Assembly (NCBI GenBank): GCA_017532025.1
Contig: JAFXJX010000006.1
Location: 1 to 32,295 of the forward strand
Origin: Clostridia bacterium
GTDB lineage: Bacteria > Bacillota > Clostridia > Oscillospirales > CAG-272
Reading direction: 5' to 3'
DNA: 32,295 nt
The first letter of the stretch is position 1. Each line of letters starts with the position of its first letter. A program made the translations under genes and the position numbers. Under the pieces are notes generated by a model that was not told the DNA's origin, made no database searches, and was given only the letters and a program-made list of their open reading frames with translations. Positions 21,098 to 30,553 of this stretch are shown here, piece by piece.

Positions 21098-23014
21098 TCA
21101 GATACCGAGTTCTTCCTTTAAGCTATCCCGCTCTTCCCACATGGTTAATAGCATTTCTTCCAGTTCCTCGTTCCTTTGATACAGTTCTGTTAGACGTACA
21201 TGGTCAAGCGCCGCCGTGGTTTCGCATTCAAGCGTATTATCCTCAAGCTCTTTTTCAGCTTTTTCAATCTCCACCGAGAGCTTTTTATAACGGTTTTCAA
21301 GCTTTCGTTTCTCAGCCGCCGCTTGCTTTGACAAAAGATACCTGGCTTTGGCATCTGTCATCACCTCGGTCGGTGCGGAAGAATTCGAATCACTCGACGT
21401 CTTTCCACCTAACTTCAAACGTTCCTTGTAATCAAGATACTCTTTATAATTGCCTTCAAACGCCTGAACAGCCGCACCTTCAAAAGAAAGAATTCGCGTG
21501 GAAAGCTTGTTGATAAAATAACGGTCATGGCTCACCGCAAGAATCGTTCCTTCGAACGCATCCAGCGCATCCTCCAAAATCTCACGCGAAGGAATATCCA
21601 AATGGTTGGTCGGCTCGTCAAGAATCAAGAAATTCACCTTCGTCAGCATCAGCTTGGCAAGAGAAATCCTCGCCTTTTCGCCGCCGCTCAAAACCGAAAT
21701 ATCCTTAAAGACATCATCACCCTTGAACAAAAAAAGTGCAAGTACACTTCGAACCTCGGTTTGCGTCAACTTGTCGTAATCATCCCAAAGCTCATCAATC
21801 ACAGTGCCGCTTTCCGATATGTCATGATGCTCTTGGTCATAATAACCCACACGAACATTGTAACCGTAATGAACAAAACCAGAAGTTTGCGGAACTGTAC
21901 CGTAAATAATTTTCAAGAGCGTAGATTTTCCGCATCCGTTCGGACCGATCAGCATAGCACGGTCATTCTTTTTGAGTTCAAAACTCACATCGTCAAAAAG
22001 TTTTTTCACGGGATAGCTTTTGGAAAGATGCCTTATATCGAGTACATCGTTACCGCTTTCGCTCGCCGTTTGAAACATCATGCGGATATTCTGCGGATCA
22101 TGCTCGGGGGCTGCAATCTTTTCCATACGGTCAAGACGTTTTTGACTGCTTTCCGCCTTTTTGATATTCTTTTCTCTGCCCCAACGCCGTTGCTGTTCGA
22201 TGTGCGCTTCCAATCGGGAAATCTCTTTTTGCTGATTCTTGTATTGATGCTCAAGAACTTCCCGATCTTTTTTCTTTTTGGCAATATAGGTATCGTAATT
22301 GCCGTCATATAACCTGCCGTGACAGTTTTCAATTTCCAAGGTTTTATTGGTTGTCTTGCAAAGGAAATAACGGTCATGCGAAATGATCATCACCGTTTTC
22401 TTGGTACCGGCAATGAATTTTTCAAGCCACTCGATGTTTTCGATATCCAGATGGTTGGTCGGCTCGTCCAGCATGATGATGTCGGGCTCTGTCAAAAGCA
22501 GTTTTGCAAGTGCCACACGCGTTTTCTGACCGCCTGAAAGCTGCCGTATCGGCATATTGTGATAGGCTTCATCAAACCCGAGACTACCAAGCACTGAGCG
22601 ACAACGCCCGCGGTATTCAAGCCCGCCCCTCGCAATAAACGATTCATTCATGGCAGAATACTTCATTTGCGCTTCAAAATTGCCGTTTTCCGCCTCACGG
22701 CGCATATATTCGAGTTCATGTTCTTCTCGAATCAGATCTTTGAACGCATCCAGCATTTCGCCAAGAACCGTGTTATCGCTTTCAAACACAGGATTCTGTT
22801 CAAGATACCCTATCGTTTTCTCGCGTGAAATATAAATATTTCCCGTATCAGGCTCGCACACACCGGCTATAATGCGGAACAAGGTAGATTTTCCGGCACC
22901 GTTTACTCCGACAATACCGAGCTTATCGCCGTCATTCAATGAAAAAGAAAGATTCTCAAACAACAAATCCGTGCCAAATGAAAGCGACAGATTCTCACAG
23001 CTGATACTGATCAC
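21098..23014 (-). CDS. ABC-F family ATPase (ribosome-associated)
   Basis: A 638-residue soluble protein with two ABC domains in one chain and no membrane segments, the ABC-F pattern of translation factors and ribosome-protection proteins. The first domain has Walker A GVNGAGKST (36-44), signature LSGGQKTR and DEPTNHLD; the second has GPNGCGKST, LSGGEKAR and DEPTNHLD, both with catalytic Glu in the ABC-F form. Between them lies a charged linker (DREVLEHQYKNQQKEISRLEAHIEQQRRWG), the arm that reaches the P-site tRNA. The C-terminus is a coiled coil (about 555-638) like that of Uup or YdiF. Start is GTG at 23014 with AAAAGGGGTG upstream. Antibiotic protection is not implied; housekeeping members look alike. 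Confidence 0.93.
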   Translation of the reverse strand: MISISCENLSLSFGTDLLFENLSFSLNDGDKLGIVGVNGAGKSTLFRIIAGVCEPDTGNIYISREKTIGYLEQNPVFESDNTVLGEMLDAFKDLIREEHELEYMRREAENGNFEAQMKYSAMNESFIARGGLEYRGRCRSVLGSLGFDEAYHNMPIRQLSGGQKTRVALAKLLLTEPDIIMLDEPTNHLDIENIEWLEKFIAGTKKTVMIISHDRYFLCKTTNKTLEIENCHGRLYDGNYDTYIAKKKKDREVLEHQYKNQQKEISRLEAHIEQQRRWGREKNIKKAESSQKRLDRMEKIAAPEHDPQNIRMMFQTASESGNDVLDIRHLSKSYPVKKLFDDVSFELKKNDRAMLIGPNGCGKSTLLKIIYGTVPQTSGFVHYGYNVRVGYYDQEHHDISESGTVIDELWDDYDKLTQTEVRSVLALFLFKGDDVFKDISVLSGGEKARISLAKLMLTKVNFLILDEPTNHLDIPSREILEDALDAFEGTILAVSHDRYFINKLSTRILSFEGAAVQAFEGNYKEYLDYKERLKLGGKTSSDSNSSAPTEVMTDAKARYLLSKQAAAEKRKLENRYKKLSVEIEKAEKELEDNTLECETTAALDHVRLTELYQRNEELEEMLLTMWEERDSLKEELGI

Positions 23015-23055
23015 GGCAATTCACCCCTTTTCAAAAGCAAGTTAATCATTTTCAT

Positions 23056-23160
23056 TTACATACTGTGTTTCTTGATAAAGGAAACAAGTTTATCTACCGT
23101 CGTAAAACAAAGACCCGTCACCGTATCGGCGCAATCACAATCCTCACTTGTTCTTTTCAC
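23056..23160 (-). CDS. Possible 34-residue small protein overlapping the GNAT stop
   Basis: A GTG at 23160 overlaps the TGA of the GNAT gene (GTGA) and opens a frame of 34 residues with the start MKRTSEDCDCADTVTG and the end VDKLVSFIKKHSM, closed by TAA. It has three Cys (CDC near the start and one at LCF). There is no ribosome binding site of its own, so it would depend on coupling to the GNAT gene. It does not resemble a family I know and may be chance; it is listed because it fills most of the 142-base gap before the ABC-F gene. Confidence 0.3.
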   Translation of the reverse strand: MKRTSEDCDCADTVTGLCFTTVDKLVSFIKKHSM

Positions 23161-23687
23161 AGAAGAAGATCAAATGCAATCCGCTTCTCTCTCTGTCCGT
23201 TTCTTTCGTAATAGACTACACCGCAATACTGAAAACCGCATTTTCCAAGAAGAGAACGCATGGGTTTGTTGTCTTCATGCGTATCGCAACGTAGCGACAG
23301 CGCGTGATCAATATGCGCAAGCTTTGTGGCATAGTCAAACACACGACCGCCAAGTCCGTGTCCGCGAAGCTCAGGAGAGACGGCCACACGGTGTACCGAA
23401 GAATAACGGTAACCGTCTTCACGGAAAGCCCCCTCGGTAATCTTTTCATATACCTCTTCTTTGCCTGATGTGTAAGCAAAATATCCAACAACCGTTGATT
23501 CTTTGACAAGAACATAGGCTTGATCGAGTTTCATATCTTCTTCAATATCCGTGCTGAACGGATATCCGTCTTGCCACTGATCAATTCCCTGTTCTTTCAT
23601 GGTTTGCCTTGACTTGGCAAACAAATCACAAATTGCGGGAAGATCGGCTATCACAGCGCTTCGAATGCGAATATCAGAAATTGACAT
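23157..23687 (-). CDS. GNAT-family N-acetyltransferase
   Basis: The 176-residue protein has the GNAT fold: an N-terminal IRSAVIADLPAICDLFAKS, YVLVKESTVVGYFAYTSG, then motif A VHRVAVSPELRGHGLGGRVFDYA with the acetyl-CoA pyrophosphate loop R-G-H-G-L-G, and motif B (SLRCDTHEDNKPMRSLLGKCGFQYCGVVYYE). The substrate cannot be told. The ATG at 23687 has GGAG eight bases upstream and overlaps the end of the oxidoreductase gene by 14 bases; an ATG at 23702 in frame has a worse site. The pair is translationally coupled. Confidence 0.9.
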   Translation of the reverse strand: MSISDIRIRSAVIADLPAICDLFAKSRQTMKEQGIDQWQDGYPFSTDIEEDMKLDQAYVLVKESTVVGYFAYTSGKEEVYEKITEGAFREDGYRYSSVHRVAVSPELRGHGLGGRVFDYATKLAHIDHALSLRCDTHEDNKPMRSLLGKCGFQYCGVVYYERNGQREKRIAFDLLL

Positions 23688-24651
23688 AGGTTTTATCTCC
23701 ATTTTTAGCAGACTTGTAGGACGCAGCCGTTAAGGCAGTCAAAGACACCGCATCTTCGATTAAAAGACCTTTGGGTGCTTCAGCCTTGCCGGTACACCAA
23801 TCGAGCCACTTATCCACAGGATTCTTTTCTCCTTGCGGAAGTTCGGTTACGGTAACAAGCTTTCCGCCTGTGGTTTTATCGGAAAGCTCCACCTTGCCAT
23901 CAGTAATCACAAGGTATCCTTCCGTACCGCTAATCTCCAGTGTATAACGTGTACGGTCGGCCACAAAGCCGGTTTCCGAAACAGCGCTTGCACCGTTTTC
24001 AAATTCGATCAAAGAAACAGCATTGTCCTCTACCCCTCTTTTGGTTAAATCGGTAAAGAGAGACTGTACAAACAAAGGTTTTCCGAGAAGCCATTCAAGT
24101 GTGTACATCGGATGCGCGCCAAGATCGATCATAGCGCCGCCGCCGCAAAGGGATTCATCATAGAAATAAGATGGAAGCCAATTCGCCGAACTTCCGTTAT
24201 GAACATTTCTCACGCGCGCATATGTGATCTTACCAAGACGTCCGCTTTCCACGCATTCTTTGGCAAACAGCAGAGACGGACGGGAAAGATGTGGGAAAGA
24301 AATCGCAAATTTCACACCGTTTTCCTTGACAGCCGCTTCAATTCTTCTGGCATCTGTCAACTTGATCGAGAGTGCTTTTTCGGTAAAAATGTGCTTTCCC
24401 GCCTTTGCGGCTCTTGTCATAAGCCAAGGGTGAAGCGATGTCGGCGATGTAATCACCACAGCCTCAATATCAGACTTTAAAAAACGGTTAAAATCACCGT
24501 AATATTGGCAACCGAATTCCTGAGCCCACTTCTTTCCTCTTTCGGCATTTTCGTCCCAAATAGCAGCCACTTCCGCATCGGGATAATTCTTAACGTATTC
24601 TGCGTATTCGTTGGCGTGTACATGCCAACGGCTGACAAGTCCTATTTTCAT
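23674..24651 (-). CDS. Gfo/Idh/MocA-family NAD(P)-dependent oxidoreductase
   Basis: The 325-residue protein has the Gfo/Idh/MocA layout: an N-terminal Rossmann strand (KIGLVSRWHVHANEY, an unusual form of GxGxxG), AAIWDENAERGKKWAQEFG, VVITSPTSLH, and FTEKALS, which holds the conserved Lys of the EKP motif. The C-terminal substrate domain carries GGGAMIDLGAHPMYTLEWLLG with the catalytic Asp/His pair. Such enzymes oxidise or reduce sugars, inositols or glycan units. The ATG at 24651 has AAAGGTGG seven bases upstream and a promoter of its own; an ATG at 24759 lies upstream of that promoter. It is divergent from the alpha-mannosidase gene, which suggests a sugar substrate. Confidence 0.9.
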   Translation of the reverse strand: MKIGLVSRWHVHANEYAEYVKNYPDAEVAAIWDENAERGKKWAQEFGCQYYGDFNRFLKSDIEAVVITSPTSLHPWLMTRAAKAGKHIFTEKALSIKLTDARRIEAAVKENGVKFAISFPHLSRPSLLFAKECVESGRLGKITYARVRNVHNGSSANWLPSYFYDESLCGGGAMIDLGAHPMYTLEWLLGKPLFVQSLFTDLTKRGVEDNAVSLIEFENGASAVSETGFVADRTRYTLEISGTEGYLVITDGKVELSDKTTGGKLVTVTELPQGEKNPVDKWLDWCTGKAEAPKGLLIEDAVSLTALTAASYKSAKNGDKTYVNF

Positions 24652-24687
24652 CTTCTTCCACCTTTTTTCTTCATAACAATATAAAAC

Positions 24688-24716
24688 AGTATATAACAAA
24701 TCAATTAAAAAAGCAA
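24688..24716 (-). promoter_or_regulatory. Promoter of the oxidoreductase-GNAT unit
   Basis: TTGCTT (24716-24711), 17-base spacer, TATACT (24693-24688) on the minus strand. The divergent region 24652-24886 holds this promoter and the mannosidase promoter; I see no operator dyad in it. Confidence 0.65.
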
Positions 24717-24818
24717 CTGTTTTTTGAAACAAAACCTGCAATAATGCATCGCAAGTCAAAAGATTTTTTATTTTTTATGTTTCAAGTTGAAGAAAATAAG
24801 GTTTTCCGTGTTTTTCTA

Positions 24819-24847
24819 TTGCAAAAACAAAAAAAATAAGATATAAT
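24819..24847 (+). promoter_or_regulatory. Promoter of the alpha-mannosidase gene
   Basis: TTGCAA (24819-24824), A-rich 17-base spacer, TATAAT (24842-24847), about 40 bases before the start codon, which is preceded by AGAAAGGA. Confidence 0.8.
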
Positions 24848-24886
24848 GCTACCGAGATTGATATATTCAAAGAAAGGACATTTCCG

Positions 24887-27800
24887 ATGAAAAAACGATT
24901 CTATGCTGTCTCCAATGCACACTTGGACACGCAGTGGAACTGGACAATTCAGTACACCATCAGAAAATGCATAAAAAACACCCTTGAAGAAAACTTCCGT
25001 AATTTCAGACAAGCCCCTAAATATCTCTTCAACTTTGAGGGTGCTTTCCGATATAAATTGATGCAAGAGTATTATCCCAAGCATTATGACTTGGTGAAGA
25101 AGTATGTTGCTGAAGGCAGATGGCATCCCTGCGGTGCTTTCTGGGATTCCTGCGATGTCAACGTACCCTCCTCCGAGGCACTGATGCGTCAGGCTCTCCT
25201 TGGCAACAAATACTTTGAAAAAGAATTCGGTATATTCACAAAAGATATTTTCCTGCCCGACTGCTTCGGCTTCAGAAGTTCAATCCCTTCGATTGCCAAG
25301 CACATGGGACTTAACGGCTTTTCCACACAGAAACTCACATGGGGTGTCGGATGCCCGATCGTGAATGAAGACGGCAGTGTTTCCCGTCCGGAATTTGGCA
25401 AGCACAAACGCCTTGACCTCGGCAAATGGAAAGGTCCCGATGAATCTGAAATTTTCGTTGCCCTGAACGGTGGCACATATATCTATCAATTCCCGGAAGA
25501 AGAAACTCCCGTCAATCAGCGCGAGTGGATTCTCAAAGCCATCGAAAAGAATCAGGATATTTCCGGCTTTCCGTGGCGTTCGATGTACTTCGGCGTGGGT
25601 GACGAAGGCGGCGGCTGCTCTACCGAATGTGCCAAGATGGTATCCGATGCCGAGCTTTCCGATGACGGTCTTTACGAAGTCAAGAACGCTTACTCTTACG
25701 AAATCTTTGACGATCTCGAAAAAGAGGACACTTCCAAGATGCCCACCTACAAAGGTCATCTCCACATTCCCCACGGCTTTGGTGCGCTCACATCGCATAC
25801 CATCTCCAAGCGCTTCAACCGCCTTTGCGAAAACCTAGGCGATGCAGCAGAACGTGCCTCAGTGCTTGCCTCGGTTTATACCGACAAATCCTATCCGCAG
25901 GAAAGACTCAACGATGCTTGGAAAACCTTCTTGTGGCATCAGTTCCACGATTCTTAACCGGCACGTCGATCTGCGACGCGTACGTCTTCTCTCATAACGA
26001 CTATGCCATTGCGCTCAACCAGTTTGCCGCTGAGCTCGGCGCATCGGTAGAGGCTGTTTCTCAGCTGCTCGACACAAACGTTGACGGCACACCGATCGTA
26101 CTCTTCAACCAAACCGGCAAACAGCGCACCGCGACTGTAAAAGCTGATATTGCCGTTGACGGCGATTATGTAAAAGTCTTTGACGAAAACAATAACGAAG
26201 TTCCCTCACAGGTTTCGGTGATTGACGGTGTGAAGACCGTCATCTTCTCGGCAAAGGTTGACGCCGTTGGCGTTGCCGTTTATTCGGTCATTCCTTCTGA
26301 TACACCCTATGCCGGCGAAAACACACTCTCTGTCAGCGAAAACACACTTGAAAACAAATTCTACCGTGTTACCGTTAACGAAAACGGAGACATTTCCTCG
26401 GTATATGACAAAGAACTTGGCAAAGAGCTGCTCTCTGCGCCTTCCCGTCTTGAAATCTCGCCCGACAACAGTACCAATTGGCCCTCTTGGGAACTCTGCT
26501 TTGAAGATAACGCCCTTGAACACGCTTTCGTTAAAGATAACTGCAAGTGCGAGATCGTTGAAAACGGTGCCGCAGAAGTTGCACTCCGTATCACCCGCAC
26601 ATACGGCTCCAGCACATTCATTCAGACCGTTTCGCTTTCCGCCACCGAAAAAGTGGTTACTGTCGATAACTATGTCGATTGGTTCAGCCGCAACTCGCTT
26701 TTGAAAGCAACCTTCCCGCTCACGGCATCCAATCCTTATGCAGAATTTGATGTCGGTCTTGGCACAGATAAAGGTGAAAACACCACCACCTATCCCTATT
26801 TCCAGCACTGTGTTCACACCTACGCCGATCTCACCGACACAAGCGGCGACTTTGGCGTTGCTATCCTCAACGACTGCAAATACGGCATGGACAAGCCGGA
26901 TGACAACACCCTCCGCTTAACACTCATCCACACCCCGGTTGAGCCCTATGATAACGAAAAATCCAACCAGGACTGGCAGGATTTCGGTAGAAACGAATTC
27001 CGTTACGGCATCACTTCTCATAAGGGCGAACGCGACGGCGTAGCATTGATTGCCGACGAATTCAATAAACCGGTTCTCCCCTTTGTCACTGCAAAGCACA
27101 ACGGTAACGGCAAAAAGCTTTCTCTCATTGAATCCGATAACGCCGAAGTTCTCATTCGCGCTGTCAAAAAAGAAGAAGACGGTGACAGAATCATCGTTCG
27201 TCTGCAGGAAATGTCGGGCAAGGACACCGAAACCGAACTTCGCTTTGCTTGCCCCATCGATTCCATTGTGGAAACCGACGGCTATGAAAGAGAGATTGCA
27301 CCCATCGCAACAAACGACAATACAACCAAGATCGCACTCTCTCACTTCGCACCTAAGACCTTTGCCGTAACACCCAAGCAAGAAAAAACTTCGCTTGGCA
27401 GAATCTATACCCCCATTGAGCTTCCCTATTCGCACAAGATCACAACCGAAAACGGTCTTTTCGATTCCGATTTTGACGTAGCCATTCCTGCTGAATTGTT
27501 CGTCAAAAACATCACCTCTTCTGGCGTTCCGTTCGTCATGGGTGATGCCGATAAAAACAATGCCGTTCTTTGCGATGGGCAGACACTCAAGCTTCCTTGT
27601 GGTGCAAAGAAGCTCTATATTCTTGCCGCGATTCACGAAGGAACAGGTCCTTGCGAATTCCAAAAAGACGGAAAAGGACCTCACTCTTATCAGGTTTCCA
27701 ATATGTATCAGAACGTTGGAACTTGGGATATGATCGCCAAAGCCAACACCTGCTACCTCAACCGCGATGAGATCGCTCACGTTTATACCCACACCCACGA

Positions 27801-28617
27801 TAAACGCGGCGATAAGGTATATGAATTTGCCTATCTCTTCAAGTATTCCCTCAATGTTGAAGGCGTTAGCGAGATCACACTTCCCAAGGGCAAAGAAATG
27901 CTCCTGTTTGCCGCGACCGCTTCCACTTCGGATTCCTCCACGCTTGACGTTTGGCCGCTTTATCCCATTGCCGAGAAATCCTACAAGCCGACCCACACCA
28001 TCACCGTAGAAGATACCGACATCAAACTTACCATGCAAGAAGGCAATTACGCGCTGATCACAGCGCCTGATAATGATCCCAATTCCCTGTTTGACTCTTG
28101 GGTAGGTGATGCTGTTAAGACAACCAACGGCATGGTCGCTTTGGTATGTATGCCCGAAGAAGATGCGACTCTTTCGATCAAACGCCGTTATCTTGGCACC
28201 AACCTCACTTACAAAAAGCCTGCGACAGCAAGCAATTCTGAAAACGAGGATGAAACACCCGATCATGCCGTCAACGGTATCTATGATCAAAAATGGTGCT
28301 CGCCAATCGACGAAAAAGGCGCGTATATGGACGTTGACCTTGGAAAGGCTTATACCGTCAACCGCTGGCTCGTCAAGCACACAGGTAAGATCGAAGGTAG
28401 CGGATGGAACACCAAGGAATTTGCGCTTCAGTACAAAGTAAATGAAACCGATGAATGGACACTCGCCGATCAAGTAACAGACAATAAAGATGATATCACA
28501 CTCCGCGATATCGAGCCTATCACCGCAAGATATGTTCGTCTCTTTGTGACCAAAGCCGGTCAAGATGATGACGAAAGTCATGTCCGTATCTACGAGTTCT
28601 CTGTTTTTGAAGCTTAA
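24887..28617 (+). CDS. GH38 alpha-mannosidase with C-terminal discoidin-like domain, interrupted by a one-base deletion near 25955
   Basis: The gene reads in frame for 356 codons to a TAA at 25955-25957 and continues in another frame to 28617. One T restored in CACGATTCTTTAACC joins them as HQFHDSLTGTSI, the family's H-Q-F-H-D-x-x-x-G-T-S-I motif, giving about 1243 residues. GH38 features: AHLDTQWNW at 11-19 (His12, Asp14 metal ligands), DCFGF with nucleophile Asp125, MYFGVGDEGGG, and the metal His354. Large beta domains follow, and the last 135 residues (NLTYKKPATASNSENE onward) are a discoidin (F5/8 type C) domain ending YVRLFVTKAG. There is no signal peptide, unusual beside a carbohydrate-binding domain. 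As read, a protein missing the beta domains would be made. Confidence 0.88.
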
Positions 28618-28635
28618 GTATCTTTTTTAACATTT

Positions 28636-28666
28636 CATACCGCATGAGTCATTCTCATGCGGTATG
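28636..28666 (+). terminator. Terminator of the alpha-mannosidase gene
   Basis: CATACCGCATGAG and CTCATGCGGTATG form a perfect 13-bp stem with a 5-base loop, followed by TTTTCC, 18 bases after the stop. Confidence 0.85.
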
Positions 28667-28693
28667 TTTTCCTTCAAAGAAACCGATAAAATC

Positions 28694-28722
28694 TTGACAA
28701 AAAAAGTTTTATATGGTACACT
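28694..28722 (+). promoter_or_regulatory. Promoter of the first EEP lipoprotein gene
   Basis: TTGACA (28694-28699), 17-base spacer, TACACT (28717-28722). Confidence 0.75.
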
Positions 28723-28766
28723 AAAAATAGATTAACCAAAACTAAATCACAAAGGAAAGGTTACTT

Positions 28767-30377
28767 ATGAAGAAATTATCCCTGTTTCTGCTTTTAGCGC
28801 TTCTTGTTGCGCTTATGTTTACCGTATCTTGCGGTAGCACCAACACACCGTCAGAAACAACTGCCCCCTCCTCATCTTCGGCAGATAGTTCCGGCGTTTC
28901 AACAACAACCACTACCACAGCACCTATCACCACCACCGCCACCACAACGGCAACCGTCACCACACAAGCACCCAACACCACATCAAAACCCACAGTAAAG
29001 GCTGAGCCCGTCAAACTGCTCACCTTCAACCTTCGCTACGACATCACAAGCCATGAATTGATGTCTCTTGAAGTTCGCGGCCCTCACCTGATGGAAATCA
29101 TTAAGAAATATGATCCCGATTCGATCAGCTTCTGCGAAGCCACCAATAACTGGATGAAATACTTGCGTGAAGAAATGCCCAAGCTTGGCTACAGCTGTGT
29201 CGGCGTTGGCCGTGATTCAGGCGCCACAGGCGGCACAGGCAACGGCAACGAACATTCCCCTGTTTTCTATAAAACAGATAAGTATGAATTGCTCGAATCC
29301 GATACATTTTGGATTTCTGACACCCCCGAGGTTGCAGGAAAAGCATGGGGCACCTCCATTAAGCGTATCTGTAGCTATGCCGTTTTGAAAGACAAGAACA
29401 CAGGCGCAAGCTACGCTCACTTCGGTACGCACCTTGACCACCAGAGCGAAGAAGCTCGTCAAAACGCAGCTCTCGTCATTGAATCTTACATCCGCGAAGT
29501 GTTGAAAAAATACGGTGATATCGGCATCGTACTTTCCGGCGACTTTAACACCTCTATGTCCTCCACGGCATATCTCTCGTTTACATCTTTCCTGGATGAC
29601 TCCAGAAGCATTGCCAAAGAAAAGAAGGTAGTCGGCATCACCACCAACAGCTACCGTCCGAACGAATGGGAAAGCAGTTCCTCCTCCGGCAAAACTCCCA
29701 CCGTTGGCACCGGTTCTCCCATTGACTATATATTCCTTGGCAAGAATACCGCTTCGGTTTCGGTTTACACAGTCGTTAACGATCTTTTCACCTTTGAGCA
29801 TAACGGAAAAACATGGCATGAGCATCCGATATCCGACCACTACGGTGTTTTCTGCGAAGCAACCTTTACCTCTCCCACTGCCAATTTACCCTACAGCGAA
29901 AACAAACTCATTACCTATCGCGCAGAGTATGCTCCTTCTGCAACACTTCCCTCTTCCTACGAAGGCTTGTCTATCATCAACGACCGTTTTTCAGTCTCCT
30001 GTAATTTGTTGGCAGTCAAGCCGATTTCCAATGTTTTAACAGACGATTCTTCGGTCGGATCTGTGATGGTATCAGGTAACAAAAACGGCGTTTGGGAAAT
30101 CACTCTGTCTACCGATACGACTACGGAAATCCAAGGTCTTTCCTTTACCACCGGTACGGCAGCCACTAAGCTTCCGCAAATGCTTCGCGTCTACGTTTCA
30201 AATGACGGAAGCTCATGGAAGCGCATGGGTAGCGTATACACCGATGAAATTGAAGCCTCTACCACGTATTATCTCTCTAACCTTTCCACCAGAGTCCGCA
30301 CAAAATACGTAAAGCTCGTTTTCTCCGATTGCGACAGAAGCGTTGAACTTGCGAATATTAACATTTACGGACAATAA
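28767..30377 (+). CDS. Lipoprotein with endonuclease/exonuclease/phosphatase (EEP) domain and discoidin-like C-terminus (first of a tandem pair)
   Basis: The 536-residue protein has a lipoprotein signal (lipid Cys at residue 22, TVSC), then a linker to about residue 80 made almost only of Thr, Ser, Pro and Ala. The EEP domain (about 82-368) has all key residues: TFNLR (86-90), Glu124 in SFCEATNNW, GTHLDH (220-225), SGDFN (257-261), IDYIF (319-323) and SDHYG (356-360), so a Mg-dependent phosphodiesterase or phosphatase is expected. Residues about 400-536 form a beta domain with WEITLSTDTTTEIQGLSF and LRVYVSNDGSSWKRMGSVY, like F5/8 type C carbohydrate-binding domains. It should sit on the outer membrane face. 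Substrate unknown: nucleic acid, phospholipid or sugar phosphate. AAAGGAAAGG precedes the ATG. Confidence 0.88.
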   Translation: MKKLSLFLLLALLVALMFTVSCGSTNTPSETTAPSSSSADSSGVSTTTTTTAPITTTATTTATVTTQAPNTTSKPTVKAEPVKLLTFNLRYDITSHELMSLEVRGPHLMEIIKKYDPDSISFCEATNNWMKYLREEMPKLGYSCVGVGRDSGATGGTGNGNEHSPVFYKTDKYELLESDTFWISDTPEVAGKAWGTSIKRICSYAVLKDKNTGASYAHFGTHLDHQSEEARQNAALVIESYIREVLKKYGDIGIVLSGDFNTSMSSTAYLSFTSFLDDSRSIAKEKKVVGITTNSYRPNEWESSSSSGKTPTVGTGSPIDYIFLGKNTASVSVYTVVNDLFTFEHNGKTWHEHPISDHYGVFCEATFTSPTANLPYSENKLITYRAEYAPSATLPSSYEGLSIINDRFSVSCNLLAVKPISNVLTDDSSVGSVMVSGNKNGVWEITLSTDTTTEIQGLSFTTGTAATKLPQMLRVYVSNDGSSWKRMGSVYTDEIEASTTYYLSNLSTRVRTKYVKLVFSDCDRSVELANINIYGQ

Positions 30378-30391
30378 ATCTGTTCCCTGTC

Positions 30392-30426
30392 AAGCATCCG
30401 AAACAGCACTACTGTTTCGGATGCTT
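30392..30426 (+). terminator. Terminator of the first EEP lipoprotein gene
   Basis: AAGCATCCGAAACAG and CTGTTTCGGATGCTT form a perfect 15-bp stem with a 5-base loop, followed by TCTGTTTCTT. Confidence 0.85.
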
Positions 30427-30434
30427 TCTGTTTC

Positions 30435-30463
30435 TTGACAAGTGTCGATTGGTATAGTATAAT
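30435..30463 (+). promoter_or_regulatory. Promoter of the second EEP lipoprotein gene
   Basis: TTGACA (30435-30440), 17-base spacer, TATAAT (30458-30463), full consensus. The leader from about 30470 to the start at 30554 is about 85 bases long, longer than others here; no known riboswitch is recognised in it. Confidence 0.85.
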
Positions 30464-30553
30464 ATGTTTTGGGCATTTGTAAAACTGCGGTTTACTCAGG
30501 CGCGTGGACTCGCTATGCTCGTCTAAAAGGTGTTTTGTTAAGGAGATTAAGTT

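Noticed and set aside
21098-23014. Antibiotic resistance determinant of the ABC-F type
   Set aside because: Sequence features fit housekeeping ABC-F factors equally well and there is no resistance-type context or leader.
25945-25962. Programmed -1 frameshift in the GH38 gene
   Set aside because: No slippery heptamer of the X-XXY-YYZ type in the right phase, and simple addition of one T restores the family motif.
26917-28581. A 554-codon minus-strand reading frame opposite the alpha-mannosidase
   Set aside because: It mirrors the codon pattern of the GH38 gene, has no family features and no ribosome binding site; the plus-strand frame has clear domain matches.
30464-30553. Riboswitch in the longer leader of the second EEP gene
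   Set aside because: No recognisable conserved core and no terminator-like stem between promoter and start codon.
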